NCBI RefSeq assembly: GCF_003315035.1 | Contig: NZ_QNRE01000007.1 | Coordinates: 248,001-312,000, forward strand | DNA from: Nocardia puris | GTDB lineage: Bacteria; Actinomycetota; Actinomycetes; Mycobacteriales; Mycobacteriaceae | DNA: 64,000 nt | Direction of reading: 5' to 3' | Shown: positions 23,552-32,473 of the stretch, piece after piece | Layout of the letters: each line of letters starts with the position of its first letter | Position numbering within the stretch: the stretch's first letter is position 1 | Notes under the pieces: generated by a model | The model's database searches: none | What the model was told of the DNA's origin: nothing | What the model saw: the letters and a program-made list of their open reading frames with translations, nothing else | Position numbers and translations under genes: made by a program

Positions 23552-23582
23552 AATGGGATTGCACGGTCATGCATAATCATTT
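23552..23582 (+). promoter_or_regulatory. argC promoter/ARG-box block
   Basis: This 31-nt block contains GATTGCA and TGCATAATCATTT, typical of actinobacterial ArgR sites (TGCAT half-sites) overlapping a CATAAT -10 element at 23572-23577. The argC ATG is only 7 nt after the -10, so the argC mRNA is predicted to be leaderless. An almost identical block (28 of 31) stands before argG at 37724-37754. ArgR encoded in the operon is the expected ligand-dependent repressor. Confidence 0.75.
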
Positions 23583-23583
23583 C

Positions 23584-24639
23584 ATGGCTGATACGGATGC
23601 GCCCCCGTTGCGGGTAGCTGTTGCCGGTGCGAGCGGGTACGCGGGCGGCGAAGTGCTGCGCCTGCTGCTCGGGCACCCGCGATACCGATCCGGGCGCCTC
23701 GAGATCGGGGCGCTGACCGCGGGCGCCAATGCCGGCTCGACCCTGGGCGAGCATCAGCCGCATCTGCTTCCGCTGGCCGACCGGGTGCTCGCGCCCACCA
23801 CCGCCGAGGAGCTGGCCGGGCACGACGTGGTCTTCCTCGGCCTGCCGCACGGCCAGTCCGCCGTCATCGCGAACGCGCTGCCCGAGTCGACCGTCATCAT
23901 CGACTGCGGCGCCGACTTCCGGCTCCGTGACGCCGGCGCCTGGCAGAAGTACTACGGCACCGACCACGCGGGCACCTGGCCCTACGGTCTGCCCGAACTG
24001 CCCGGCGGTCGCGACGCCCTGCGCGGCGCGACCAGGATCGCGGTCCCCGGCTGCTACCCGACGGTGGCCAGCCTCGCGCTGGCCCCCGCCGTCGCGGCCG
24101 GGATCGTGGCGCCCTCGGTGCACGTCGTCGCGGTGAGCGGCACGTCGGGCGCGGGCCGCAAACTCGACGTCGCGCTGCTCGGCTCCGAGGTGATGGGGTC
24201 GGCCCGCGCCTACGGCATCGCCGGCGCGCACCGCCACACCCCAGAGATCGCGCAGAACCTGAAAGCCGCGGGCGGAACGGATGTTTCGGTGTCCTTCACG
24301 CCTGTGCTGGCGCCGATGCCGCGCGGCATCCTGGCCACCTGCACCGCGCCGGTCACCGTAGACGCCGCGCAGGCCCGCGCCGTCTACGAGAAGGCCTACG
24401 CCGACGAACCTTTCGTGCACCTGCTGCCCGAAGGCGTGCTCCCGCAGACCGGTTCGGTGCTCGGCTCCAACGCCGTCACCCTCCAGGTCGCGGTGGACGC
24501 CGACGCGGGACAGCTCGTGGTGATCGGCGCGATCGACAACCTGACCAAGGGCACCGCGGGCGCCGCGGTGCAATCCATGAACCTGGCCGTCGGATTCGAC
24601 GAGACCGACGGACTTTCCACCGTAGGAGTGGCACCGTGA
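23584..24639 (+). CDS. argC: N-acetyl-gamma-glutamyl-phosphate reductase
   Basis: A 351-aa NADPH-dependent reductase making N-acetylglutamate semialdehyde, the third arginine step. It has the Rossmann start RVAVAGASGYAGGEVLRLL, the LPHGQSA segment, and the catalytic Cys in AVPGCYPTVASLAL, with HRHTPEI and the C-terminal VIGAIDNLTKGTAGAAVQ(S)MN. ATG 23584 directly follows the -10, with no room for a ribosome site, so a leaderless transcript is likely. Its stop overlaps the argJ GTG. Confidence 0.97.
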   Translation: MADTDAPPLRVAVAGASGYAGGEVLRLLLGHPRYRSGRLEIGALTAGANAGSTLGEHQPHLLPLADRVLAPTTAEELAGHDVVFLGLPHGQSAVIANALPESTVIIDCGADFRLRDAGAWQKYYGTDHAGTWPYGLPELPGGRDALRGATRIAVPGCYPTVASLALAPAVAAGIVAPSVHVVAVSGTSGAGRKLDVALLGSEVMGSARAYGIAGAHRHTPEIAQNLKAAGGTDVSVSFTPVLAPMPRGILATCTAPVTVDAAQARAVYEKAYADEPFVHLLPEGVLPQTGSVLGSNAVTLQVAVDADAGQLVVIGAIDNLTKGTAGAAVQSMNLAVGFDETDGLSTVGVAP

Positions 24640-25856
24640 CGACTTCCGCCGACACCGCGAGCGGCAAGCTGGTCCGCACCCAGGGCGTCACCGCCCCGCT
24701 GGGCTTCCGCGCCGCGGGTATCGCCGCGGGCATCAAGGCCAGCGGAAAGCTGGATCTGGCACTGGTTTTCAGCGAGGGCCCGGAGTACTCGGCCGCGGGC
24801 GTGTTCACCGGCAACAAGGTGAAGGCCGCGCCGGTGCTGTGGTCGCAGCAGGTGCTGAAGAGCGGCCGGCTGCGCGCTGTGATCCTGAATTCCGGTGGGG
24901 CCAACGCCTGTACGGGTCCGGGCGGTTTCCAGGACACCCACCGCACCGCCGAGGAACTGGCGAAAGCGTTGAGCAACTGGGGCACCGAGACCGGCGCGGG
25001 CGAGGTCGCCGTCTGCTCCACCGGTCTCATCGGCGACCGGCTGCCGATGGACAAGCTCATCCCCGCCGTCACCGAGATCGTGCACGAGATGGGCGGCGGC
25101 CTCTCCGGTGGACTGGACGCCGCGCACGCCATCATGACCACCGACACCGTGCCCAAGGAAGCCGCCTTCCACCACCGCGACAAGTGGAATGTGGGCGGGA
25201 TGGCCAAGGGCGCGGGCATGCTCGCGCCCTCGCTGGCGACCATGCTCGTGGTGCTCACCACCGACGCCGTCGCCACGCCCGAGCAGCTCGACAGCGCGCT
25301 GCGCAAGGCCACCCGGCTCACCTTCGACCGCCTCGACGTCGACGGTTCCTGCTCCACCAACGACACCGTGCTGCTGCTGGCCAACGGCGCCAGCGAGGTG
25401 ACCCCGAGCCAGGAGGACCTGGACGCGGCCGTGCTCGCCGTCTGCGACGACCTGGCCGAGCAGCTGATGGCCGACGCCGAGGGCGTCACCAAGCGCGTGC
25501 ACGTCACTGTCGCCGGCGCGGCGTCGGAAGACGAGGCGCTCGTCGCGGCGCGCGCCATCGCCCGCGACAGCCTGGTCAAGACGGCACTGTTCGGTTCCGA
25601 CCCCAACTGGGGCCGGGTGCTCGCCGCCGTCGGTATCGCCCCGATCACCCTCGATCCCGACCGGATCACGGTGTCGTTCAACGGGAATCCGGTGTGCGTC
25701 GACAGCGTCGGCGTGCCGGGCGCGCGCGAGGTCGACCTGTCGGGCGCGGACATCGCGGTGCGCGTCGAGCTGAATGTCGGCTCCGGCGAGGCGACGGTGC
25801 GCACCACCGACCTGTCGCACGGCTACGTCGAAGAGAACTCGGCCTACAGCTCATGA
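24636..25856 (+). CDS. argJ: Bifunctional glutamate N-acetyltransferase / amino-acid acetyltransferase
   Basis: A 406-aa ornithine acetyltransferase that transfers acetyl from N-acetylornithine to glutamate, recycling the acetyl group. The autoprocessing site is visible in AKGAGMLAPSLATMLVVLTTDA (partly), where cleavage before the ATML Thr yields alpha and beta chains. Other marks are NSGGANACTGPGG, CSTGLIG and the C-terminal SDPNWGRVLAAVG with E-NSAYSS. GTG 24636 overlaps the argC stop (GTGA). Confidence 0.97.
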   Translation: MTTSADTASGKLVRTQGVTAPLGFRAAGIAAGIKASGKLDLALVFSEGPEYSAAGVFTGNKVKAAPVLWSQQVLKSGRLRAVILNSGGANACTGPGGFQDTHRTAEELAKALSNWGTETGAGEVAVCSTGLIGDRLPMDKLIPAVTEIVHEMGGGLSGGLDAAHAIMTTDTVPKEAAFHHRDKWNVGGMAKGAGMLAPSLATMLVVLTTDAVATPEQLDSALRKATRLTFDRLDVDGSCSTNDTVLLLANGASEVTPSQEDLDAAVLAVCDDLAEQLMADAEGVTKRVHVTVAGAASEDEALVAARAIARDSLVKTALFGSDPNWGRVLAAVGIAPITLDPDRITVSFNGNPVCVDSVGVPGAREVDLSGADIAVRVELNVGSGEATVRTTDLSHGYVEENSAYSS

Positions 25857-26779
25857 CCACGCCCGCGATCCACGAACTCAGCGCGCTGGACAAGGCGCAC
25901 GTGCTGGCCGACGCGCTGCCCTGGTTGCAGAAGTTCCGCGACAGGATCGTCGTGGTCAAGTACGGCGGCAACGCCATGATCGACGACGAACTCAAGCGCG
26001 CCTTCGCCGCTGACATGGCGTTCCTGCGCACGGTCGGCGTGCACCCGGTGGTGGTGCACGGCGGCGGCCCGCAGATCAGCGCGATGCTGAAAAAGCTCGG
26101 CTTGCAAGGGGAATTCCGCGGCGGCTTCCGTGTGACCACACCCGAGGTGATGGAGGTGGTGCGGATGGTGCTGTTCGGTCAGGTCGGGCGCGAACTCGTC
26201 GGGCTGATCAACGCGCACGGCCCCTACGCCGTCGGCATCTCCGGTGAGGACGCGCACCTGTTCACCGCGACCCGCCGCACCGTCGACGTGGACGGCGAGG
26301 CCACCGACATCGGCCTGGTCGGCGACGTCACCTCGGTGAACCCCGACGCGGTACTGGATCTCATTGCCGCCGGGCGCATTCCGGTGGTGTCCACCATCGC
26401 GCCCGACGCCGACGGCGTGGTGCACAACATCAACGCCGACACCGCGGCCGCCGCGCTGGCCGAGGGCATCGGCGCGGAGAAACTGGTGGTCCTCACCGAT
26501 GTCGAAGGGCTGTATACGAACTGGCCCGACCGGTCGTCGCTGACCAGTCGCATCGACGCCGCCGAACTCGCCGCCTTGTTACCGAGCCTGGACGCGGGCA
26601 TGGTGCCCAAGATGGAGGCGTGCCTGCGCGCCGTCGTCGGCGGGGTGCCCACGGCGCACGTCATCGACGGACGGGTACCGCATTCGGTACTGCTGGAACT
26701 GTTCACCGGAGAAGGAATCGGAACGATGGTGACCCCCGCCCCCGCCGGGCCGGGCGCGCCGGACGGAACGAAATCATGA
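25853..26779 (+). CDS. argB: Acetylglutamate kinase
   Basis: A 308-aa amino-acid kinase that phosphorylates N-acetylglutamate, usually the arginine-feedback-sensitive step. Motifs are VVKYGGNAMIDDELK, VVVHGGGPQI, GEFRGGFRVTT, and VLTDVEGLYTNWP, plus GMVPKMEAC near the C-terminus. The N-terminal helix before the kinase core is present, as in the hexameric arginine-inhibited enzymes. ATG 25853 overlaps the argJ stop (ATGA). The last 20 residues are a Pro/Gly/Ala tail. Confidence 0.97.
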   Translation: MTTPAIHELSALDKAHVLADALPWLQKFRDRIVVVKYGGNAMIDDELKRAFAADMAFLRTVGVHPVVVHGGGPQISAMLKKLGLQGEFRGGFRVTTPEVMEVVRMVLFGQVGRELVGLINAHGPYAVGISGEDAHLFTATRRTVDVDGEATDIGLVGDVTSVNPDAVLDLIAAGRIPVVSTIAPDADGVVHNINADTAAAALAEGIGAEKLVVLTDVEGLYTNWPDRSSLTSRIDAAELAALLPSLDAGMVPKMEACLRAVVGGVPTAHVIDGRVPHSVLLELFTGEGIGTMVTPAPAGPGAPDGTKS

Positions 26780-27978
26780 GCACTGTCGAAGAATTGCAGC
26801 AGCGGTGGTCCGCCGCGATGATGAACAACTACGGCACTCCGAAGGTCGCGCTGGTGCGCGGCGCGGGCGCGGTGGTCTACGACGCGGACGGCAACCGTTA
26901 CGTCGACTTCCTCGGCGGCATTGCGGTGAACAGCCTCGGGCACGCCCACCCGGCCATCCTGGAGGCGGTCACCCAGCAGCTCGGCACCCTCGGGCACGTC
27001 TCGAATCTGTATGCGAGCGAACCGGTCATCGAGCTGGCCGAGAAGCTGCTCGCGCATTTCGGCGACGGCGAGGGCCGCGCGTTCTTCTGCAACTCGGGCA
27101 CCGAGGCCAACGAGGCGGCGTTCAAGATCGCCCGGCTCACCGGCCGCACCAAGATCGTCGCGTGCGAGGAGGCGTTCCACGGCCGCACCATGGGCGCGCT
27201 GGCGCTCACCGGGCAGCCGTCCAAGCGGGCGCCGTTCGAGCCGATGCCGCCCGGCGTGGTGCACGTCCCCTACGGTGACGCCGAGGCGCTGGCCGCCGCC
27301 GTCGACGACGAGACGGCCGCGGTGTTCCTGGAGCCGATGATGGGGGAGAGCGGCGTCGTGGTGCCGCCGATCGACTACCTGGCCAAGGCGCGTCAGATCA
27401 CCGCCCGGCACGGCGCGCTGCTGATCCTGGACGAGGTGCAGACCGGCATCGGCCGCACCGGAAAGTTCTACGCGCACCAGGCCGCCGGCATCGTGCCCGA
27501 CGTGATCACCCTCGCGAAGGGACTCGGCGGCGGACTGCCCATCGGTGCGGTACTCGCCAACGGCCGAGCCGCCGAACTGCTCACCCCCGGCCTGCACGGC
27601 ACCACGTTCGGCGGGAATCCGGTCTGCGCGGCGGCGGCGCTGGCCGTGCTGCGCACGCTGGACCAGGAGGACCTGCTCGCCCACGTCGAGTCCGTCGGCA
27701 AGCGGCTCAGCGACGGTATCGAACTGCTCGAGCACCCGTTGATCGATCACGTGCGCGGCGCCGGGTTGCTGCTGGGAGTCGTGCTGACGCAAGATCTTTC
27801 GGCGCAGGTGGAGAGCCGGGCGCGGGCGGCGGGCTACCTGGTGAACCCCGCCAAGCCGAACGTCATCCGGTTGGCGCCGCCGCTGGTGCTCACCGCGACC
27901 CAGTCCGACAATTTCGTCGCCGATCTGCCCGCCATCCTGGACGGGGCGATCGAGGACGCGAAGGGGGAGAACCCGTGA
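26776..27978 (+). CDS. argD: Acetylornithine aminotransferase
   Basis: A 400-aa class III PLP aminotransferase converting N-acetylglutamate semialdehyde to N-acetylornithine. It shows FFCNSGTEANEAAFKIAR, ACEEAFHGRTMGALALTGQ, LLILDEVQTGIGRTGK and the PLP lysine in ITLAKGLGGGLPIGAVLA, then HGTTFGGNPVCAAAALAVL. ATG 26776 overlaps the argB stop. Confidence 0.97.
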   Translation: MSTVEELQQRWSAAMMNNYGTPKVALVRGAGAVVYDADGNRYVDFLGGIAVNSLGHAHPAILEAVTQQLGTLGHVSNLYASEPVIELAEKLLAHFGDGEGRAFFCNSGTEANEAAFKIARLTGRTKIVACEEAFHGRTMGALALTGQPSKRAPFEPMPPGVVHVPYGDAEALAAAVDDETAAVFLEPMMGESGVVVPPIDYLAKARQITARHGALLILDEVQTGIGRTGKFYAHQAAGIVPDVITLAKGLGGGLPIGAVLANGRAAELLTPGLHGTTFGGNPVCAAAALAVLRTLDQEDLLAHVESVGKRLSDGIELLEHPLIDHVRGAGLLLGVVLTQDLSAQVESRARAAGYLVNPAKPNVIRLAPPLVLTATQSDNFVADLPAILDGAIEDAKGENP

Positions 27979-28916
27979 CCGAGCTGCGGCACTTCCTGCG
28001 GGACGACGACGTCTCGCCCGCCGAACAGGCCGAAATCCTCGCTCTCGCCGAGGAGTTGAAGAAGAGTCCGTTCGCGCACCGGCCGCTCGAAGGCCCGCGC
28101 GGGGTCGGGGTGATCTTCGAGAAGAACTCGACGCGCACCCGCTTCTCCTTCGAGATGGGCATCGCCCAGCTCGGCGGGCACGCGGTGGTGGTGGACGGAC
28201 GCGACACCCAGCTCGGGCGCGAGGAGACCCTCGCCGACACCGGGCGGGTGCTCTCCCGGTACGTGGACGTCATCGTGTGGCGCACCTTCGAGCAGTCGCG
28301 GCTGGACGAGATGGCCTCGGCCGCAACGGTTCCGATGGTGAACGCGCTGTCCAACGAGTTCCACCCCTGCCAGGTGCTCGCGGACCTGCTGACCCTGCGT
28401 GAGCGGTTCGGCGACCTCACCGGCCGCACACTGGCCTACTTCGGCGACGGCGCGAACAACATGGCGCACTCGCTGCTGCTCGGCGGCGTGACGGCCGGGA
28501 TGAACGTGATCGTCGCCGCGCCGGAGGGTTTCGAGCCGCTGCCCTGGATTCTCGAGGCGTCGCGCAAGCGGGCGGCCGAGACCGGGGCGTCGATCACCGT
28601 GACCACCGATCCGGTCGCCGCCGCGACGGGGGCGGACGCGTTGGTGACCGACACGTGGACGTCGATGGGGCAGGAGAACGACGGCAAGGACCGGGTGGGG
28701 CCCTTCGTGCCGTTCCGGTTGAACGCCGAGCTGCTGTCGCTCGCGTCGGCGGATTCCGTTGTGCTGCACTGCCTTCCGGCGCACCGTGGGGAGGAGATCA
28801 CCGACGAGGTGATCGACGGGCCGCACAGTGCGGTGTGGGACGAGGCGGAGAATCGGCTGCACGCGCAGAAGGCGTTGCTGGTGTGGTTGCTGGCCAGACG
28901 CGGGGGTGCGTCGTGA
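27975..28916 (+). CDS. argF: Ornithine carbamoyltransferase
   Basis: A 313-aa carbamoyltransferase making citrulline from ornithine. The carbamoyl-phosphate loop is FEKNSTRTRFSFE, the HPCQVLADLLTL motif is present, and the ornithine-binding HCLPAHRGEEITDEV closes the active site. GTG 27975 overlaps the argD stop. A 150-nt gap with no gene separates it from argR. Confidence 0.97.
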   Translation: MTELRHFLRDDDVSPAEQAEILALAEELKKSPFAHRPLEGPRGVGVIFEKNSTRTRFSFEMGIAQLGGHAVVVDGRDTQLGREETLADTGRVLSRYVDVIVWRTFEQSRLDEMASAATVPMVNALSNEFHPCQVLADLLTLRERFGDLTGRTLAYFGDGANNMAHSLLLGGVTAGMNVIVAAPEGFEPLPWILEASRKRAAETGASITVTTDPVAAATGADALVTDTWTSMGQENDGKDRVGPFVPFRLNAELLSLASADSVVLHCLPAHRGEEITDEVIDGPHSAVWDEAENRLHAQKALLVWLLARRGGAS

Positions 28917-29066
28917 GCGGGGCGAACGCGTGGTGGTGTGTGGTCGGCGAGGTGAGAGCGTGAGCGGGCGACGATCGGCGCGTTCGGCCGTGTCGTCTGC
29001 GGCCGGGCGCACCTTGACCCGAGCGGGTCGGGGAACATCGGACCGCCGGACGCCGGGGGCGCACCG

Positions 29067-29576
29067 ATGAACGCCCCGCCCGCCGACGGCAAGGGTCCCG
29101 CCATCGCGCGGACCCGCGCCGGCCGCCAGTCCCGCATCATCGAGCTCCTCGCCGCCCACGCGGTCCGCAGCCAGTCCGAACTGCAAGCCCTGCTGGCCGC
29201 CGAGGGCATCGACGCCACCCAGGCCACCCTGTCGCGTGACCTCGACGAACTCGGCGCGGTGAAACTGCGCGCGGCCGACGGCGGCGCGGGCGTCTACGTC
29301 GTCCCCGAGGACGGCAGCCCCGTCCGCGGCGTCATCGGCGGCACCGACCGCCTCTCCAAACTGCTGGGCGACCTGCTCGTCTCCACCGACGCCAGCGGCA
29401 ATATCGCCGTCCTGCGCACGCCACCCGGCGCGGCCCACTACCTGGCCAGCGCCCTGGACCGCGCCGCCCTCCCCTACGTGGTGGGCACCATCGCGGGCGA
29501 CGACACCATCGCCGTGATCGCCCGCGAACCCCTCAGCGGCGCGGAACTGGCCGCGAAGATCGAAGAACTCGCCTGA
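29067..29576 (+). CDS. argR: Arginine repressor
   Basis: A 169-aa ArgR. The N-terminal winged helix (RQSRIIELLAAHAVRSQSEL, QATLSRDLDELGAVKLRA) binds ARG boxes; the C-terminal hexamerisation/arginine-binding domain has the signature VVGTIAGDDTIAVIARE, where the paired Asp residues bind L-arginine. It should act on the boxes before argC and argG. It closes the first part of the arginine operon; a small hairpin follows. Confidence 0.96.
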   Translation: MNAPPADGKGPAIARTRAGRQSRIIELLAAHAVRSQSELQALLAAEGIDATQATLSRDLDELGAVKLRAADGGAGVYVVPEDGSPVRGVIGGTDRLSKLLGDLLVSTDASGNIAVLRTPPGAAHYLASALDRAALPYVVGTIAGDDTIAVIAREPLSGAELAAKIEELA

Positions 29577-29607
29577 GGTTGGGTCGCCCGCAGGCGCGCC
29601 GCTGACC

Positions 29608-29627
29608 GACGATCGTTGTCGATCGTC
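29608..29627 (+). terminator. Short hairpin after argR
   Basis: GACGATCG-TTGT-CGATCGTC is a perfect 8-bp stem with a 4-nt loop, 31 nt after the argR stop, without a T-tract. It marks the left border of the island that splits the arg genes. Confidence 0.45.
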
Positions 29628-29639
29628 CGGGCCACTGAG

Positions 29640-29900
29640 TTTCGTGTGGTGGGCGGATCGCCGTGCCGAGTCGGGCGAAGACTTCCTGGATATCGGTGGC
29701 GGTGAGAACCCGGGTGGTCCAGGCGCGCAGCTGTTCGGGCTGCGCGGTGCGGATCGTGTTGGCGGTCGTGGTGGGCAAGGGCCCGAACCGGGCGGTGAGC
29801 AGATCGATCAATGCCTCGGCTCGACCCTCGGCCCGGCCTGTGTCGCGGCCGCGTGCTTCGATCTGTTCGGCGGTCGTCAGATGTGGGTCCCGGACTGTAG
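29640..29900 (-). pseudogene. Rpn-like (PD-(D/E)XK transposase-type) C-terminal remnant
   Basis: On the minus strand a stretch reads TAEQIEARGRDTGRAEGRAE, then ALIDLLTARFGPLP and LRAWTTRVLTATDIQEVFARLG. The EGRAEG linker, a short helical domain and the final ATDIQEVF segment match the C-terminus of actinobacterial Rpn/YhgA-like putative transposases. The nuclease domain and a proper start and stop are missing. It sits at the border of the inserted region, which suggests a past mobile or recombination event. Confidence 0.5.
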
Positions 29901-29933
29901 TTGCAGGTTGTCGAGGCCGCCAGGTGCATGAAT

Positions 29934-30626
29934 TCACTTGTGACGCACCCACGGCCACGTCATCAAGGCCCACACGGTCATCAGCACGAGCGCCACCGTG
30001 CCCAGGTACCAGGGCCAGGGGCCGAGCACGTCGAGAAGGGATGGCGTCGAGGGCTTTCCGTTGACGAACCCGTAGTTGGTTCCGGCCGCGGTGTTGAACA
30101 CGTACGTCACCGCCACCCACACCACGGTGACGCCCACGGCGAAGCGGTAGCTGCGCCAGTCCGGGCGCATCCCGATGCCCCAGGTCAGGTAGATCGCCGC
30201 CCAAACCACGGCGAGATGGATCGCCCAGAACCCGAGGAACTCTTTGCTCGGGAAGTCCGGGCCCTCCAGCGCCGGCGAGATGAGCGCCTGCGTACTCAGC
30301 GTGAGACACCAGTAGTACGTCACCGCGTACGCCCACCGCCGATGCGACCACAGCGCGTACCCGGCCACCAGCGTGGCGAGGTCGGTCAGCCGCAACGGCA
30401 CCGACCGCTCGACGGCGAACGGCACCATCGCCACCAGATAGATCACCGCGTAGGTCAGCAGCGTCGCGGCCCCGAACACCCGGCTGAACCGCCGCCCGGC
30501 CTCCGGGCTCCCCTGCGTCCGCCCCACCCACACCACGACAACCGCCCCCACGACGAACACCACCAGGGCAACCCAGTGCGACAGTCCGTAGGCGGCGAAC
30601 TCCCGCTGCACCGCGAGGGTGTTCAT
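29934..30626 (-). CDS. TMEM164/YwaF-family integral membrane protein
   Basis: A 230-aa protein with about seven transmembrane helices and no signal peptide. The start is ATG 30626 (MNTLAVQREFAAYGLSHWVA). The pattern of a conserved HW near the N-terminus, then VPLRLTDLATLVAGYALW, YYWCLTLSTQALISP, and FWAIHLAVVWAAIYLTWG matches the TIGR02206/TMEM164 family. Eukaryotic TMEM164 has been linked to acyl transfer; the bacterial role is unknown. It is a single gene inside the island. Confidence 0.8.
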   Translation of the reverse strand: MNTLAVQREFAAYGLSHWVALVVFVVGAVVVVWVGRTQGSPEAGRRFSRVFGAATLLTYAVIYLVAMVPFAVERSVPLRLTDLATLVAGYALWSHRRWAYAVTYYWCLTLSTQALISPALEGPDFPSKEFLGFWAIHLAVVWAAIYLTWGIGMRPDWRSYRFAVGVTVVWVAVTYVFNTAAGTNYGFVNGKPSTPSLLDVLGPWPWYLGTVALVLMTVWALMTWPWVRHK

Positions 30627-30776
30627 AGTGTCCGATTCTAGGGTTCGCGGGTGTGTCCGCAGGCCATCTGTTCGCGGAGTGGCACGATGCGTTGACAAGC
30701 GCCGTACCCACGGCGGGGTGAGGGGGCCATGAGCGCGTTCGAGTGCTGGGGGAATCCCCTCGGTAGATTCGAGGGG

Positions 30777-31792
30777 ATGGCGCCGCGTTCGCAGGATTCT
30801 GGTCTTCCCGGGGTCGCACCCGGGGAAGTTGGTGCGGCTCTGCGTGTTTCGGGGTTGATCGGGGCGGGGACCGAGGTGGTGGGGGTCGAGCCCGTCGAGG
30901 TAGGCGGGTTCGGGTCGGTGGGGGCGGTGCGCAGGGTGCGGATCCGGTACGCGGGGCGGGCGGGGCCGGAAACGGTGGTGGTGAAGTTGGCCGGGGGTGT
31001 TGCGGGTGAGTTCGGCGAGGTCGAGGCACAGTGGTATCGGGAGCGTCTCGCGGAGCGGTCGGGAATTCGCACACCGCGATTGCTGGCCGAGCACCGTGAC
31101 GGTTGGTTCTTGTTGGAGGACCTCGGCGACCGGGGATTCGTGCGTCAACTCACCGGATGCGGTGTCGCGCAGGCCGGGGCGGCGCTCGAGGAGATCGCGG
31201 TGCTGCACGCACGGAGGCCGCGGACGACCTGCCCGGATGGATACGCGCACCGGATGGGTCGGCGCCGACGCGGTTCTGCCGGCGCTGGCTGCACGCCTAG
31301 CGCGGCGAGTGGCCGGCGGAGCTGGCCGAAGTCGCGCGATTGCTGGTCGACCACATGGATGCGCTGACGGACATTCTCGGCCGCGCACCGGCAACCGTCG
31401 TGCACGGTGACTTCCATTGCCAGAACATCTCTTTCGACGAGTCCGGCGCCGCGCGACTGATCGATTTCCAGTTCGTCCAACGCGGCGCCGCCGTGCTCGT
31501 CGTGGCGCGTTTCCTCGCCACCAGCCTCACCACCGAGGTTCGGCGCGCCGAGGAGCGTGATCTGTTGCGCCGCTACCACCTTCGCCGCGCGGCGTTGGGC
31601 GCGCCGGAAGACGAGCCGGACGCCGAACTCACCGCGCTGCGGGCGGGCCTGCTGTGGAATATCGCCATGCCGTTGTCCCTGCACGTCAGGCGCGTCATGA
31701 TGCAGGGCAGGCCGTGGCCGGAGAAGTTCCCGATCCTCACCCGCTGCCTGGACGCCGCACGCGATTGGGACGCACTGGCTGTCTTGGACTGA
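30777..31792 (+). pseudogene. Aminoglycoside/ecdysteroid-type phosphotransferase, frameshifted and with an internal stop
   Basis: The N-terminal half (frame of ATG 30777) has a kinase-like lobe: VGGFGSVGAVRRVRIRYAG, VVVKLAGG, and WFLLEDLGDRG. Around 31209-31216 the coding frame shifts, continuing as EAADDLPGWIRAPDGSAP, where an in-frame TAG at 31298-31300 follows WLHA. After it the same frame goes on with the catalytic loop VVHGDFHCQNISFDE and LIDFQFVQRG to the stop at 31792. Two independent lesions make a sequencing error unlikely. The intact gene would have been about 335 aa, close to APH/DUF1679 kinases. Confidence 0.75.
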
Positions 31793-31841
31793 TTCGAGCC
31801 CCCATGCGGCTACGCACCGGCTCGAGGACGCGCGGACCTGG

Positions 31842-32201
31842 TCATGACCCGTTGGCCGCGTGGGCCATATAGGCCGTCGATGCCGCCGCGAGAACCAGAT
31901 ACACCCCGGGGAACGCGATGTTGTAGAACACTCGCGCCCGGACATGGGCGCCGACAGCGCCGACGAAGAACAAGACCAGGCCGATCCCGGCGGCGACGCC
32001 GAGCCAGGGCGCGGTGGCGAGCCCGGCCGCGAGTCCGACCGCTCCGGCCAGTTTCAAAGTCGCGAGGTACGGCAGGGAGCGGGCGGGAACGTGCACCTCG
32101 GCGGAGTTCCGCAACACGAAACCCGCCCGCGCGTAGTCCGCGGCGGCGATGAACACGTTGGCCGCGATACACAGCACGGTGGCAATCAGCAGCGGGGTCA
32201 T
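31842..32201 (-). CDS. DoxX-like membrane protein
   Basis: A 119-aa protein with four hydrophobic helices: MTPLLIATVLCIAANVFIAA, YLATLKLAGAVGLAAGLA, GVAAGIGLVLFFVGAVGAHV and AFPGVYLVLAAASTAYMA, the DoxX/DoxX_2 layout. ATG 32201 is used. A longer frame goes up to ATG 32435, right at the predicted transcription start, but its extra 78 residues have no protein-like character. It is divergent from the ECF41 sigma gene, and the ECF41-type promoter at 32443-32469 points toward it, so it is a likely target. Confidence 0.8.
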   Translation of the reverse strand: MTPLLIATVLCIAANVFIAAADYARAGFVLRNSAEVHVPARSLPYLATLKLAGAVGLAAGLATAPWLGVAAGIGLVLFFVGAVGAHVRARVFYNIAFPGVYLVLAAASTAYMAHAANGS

Positions 32202-32442
32202 GCCCGGCACCTCCTCGAACCGGTGACCGGATTCGCTGGTCGACCGGCCCTCGCTCGCGCGGCTGCGCGGCACGCTGGTGCTGATGAGTGCGGCCCGTCG
32301 TTCTCGATCCGTGTGTTCGGCGCGTCGACCTGTTCGGCAGCGGGGTGTCCGGATCGGAATCGGACAGCTTGTAGGCTCATCGGCAGGTCCCTTCCTCGGG
32401 ATGTGAACTTTCGGGTGCGAGATCGGTCGTCTCATCTGCCCC

Positions 32443-32469
32443 GACGTTTCTCACCTCGGAAAGGTGACA
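32443..32469 (-). promoter_or_regulatory. Candidate ECF41 promoter toward DoxX
   Basis: Read on the minus strand, TGTCACC (32469-32463) and CGTC (32446-32443) are separated by 16 nt. ECF41 promoters are known to carry TGTCACA and CGTC, so this is a match with one base changed. It lies 5 nt from the GTG of the sigma gene, which encodes an ECF41 factor. Confidence 0.65.
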
Positions 32470-32473
32470 CCCC

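Noticed and set aside
32202..32435. 78-residue N-terminal extension of DoxX
   Set aside because: The extension is Arg/Pro/Ser-rich without hydrophobic pattern; ATG 32201 gives a normal DoxX length. Kept only as a note with the ECF41 promoter.
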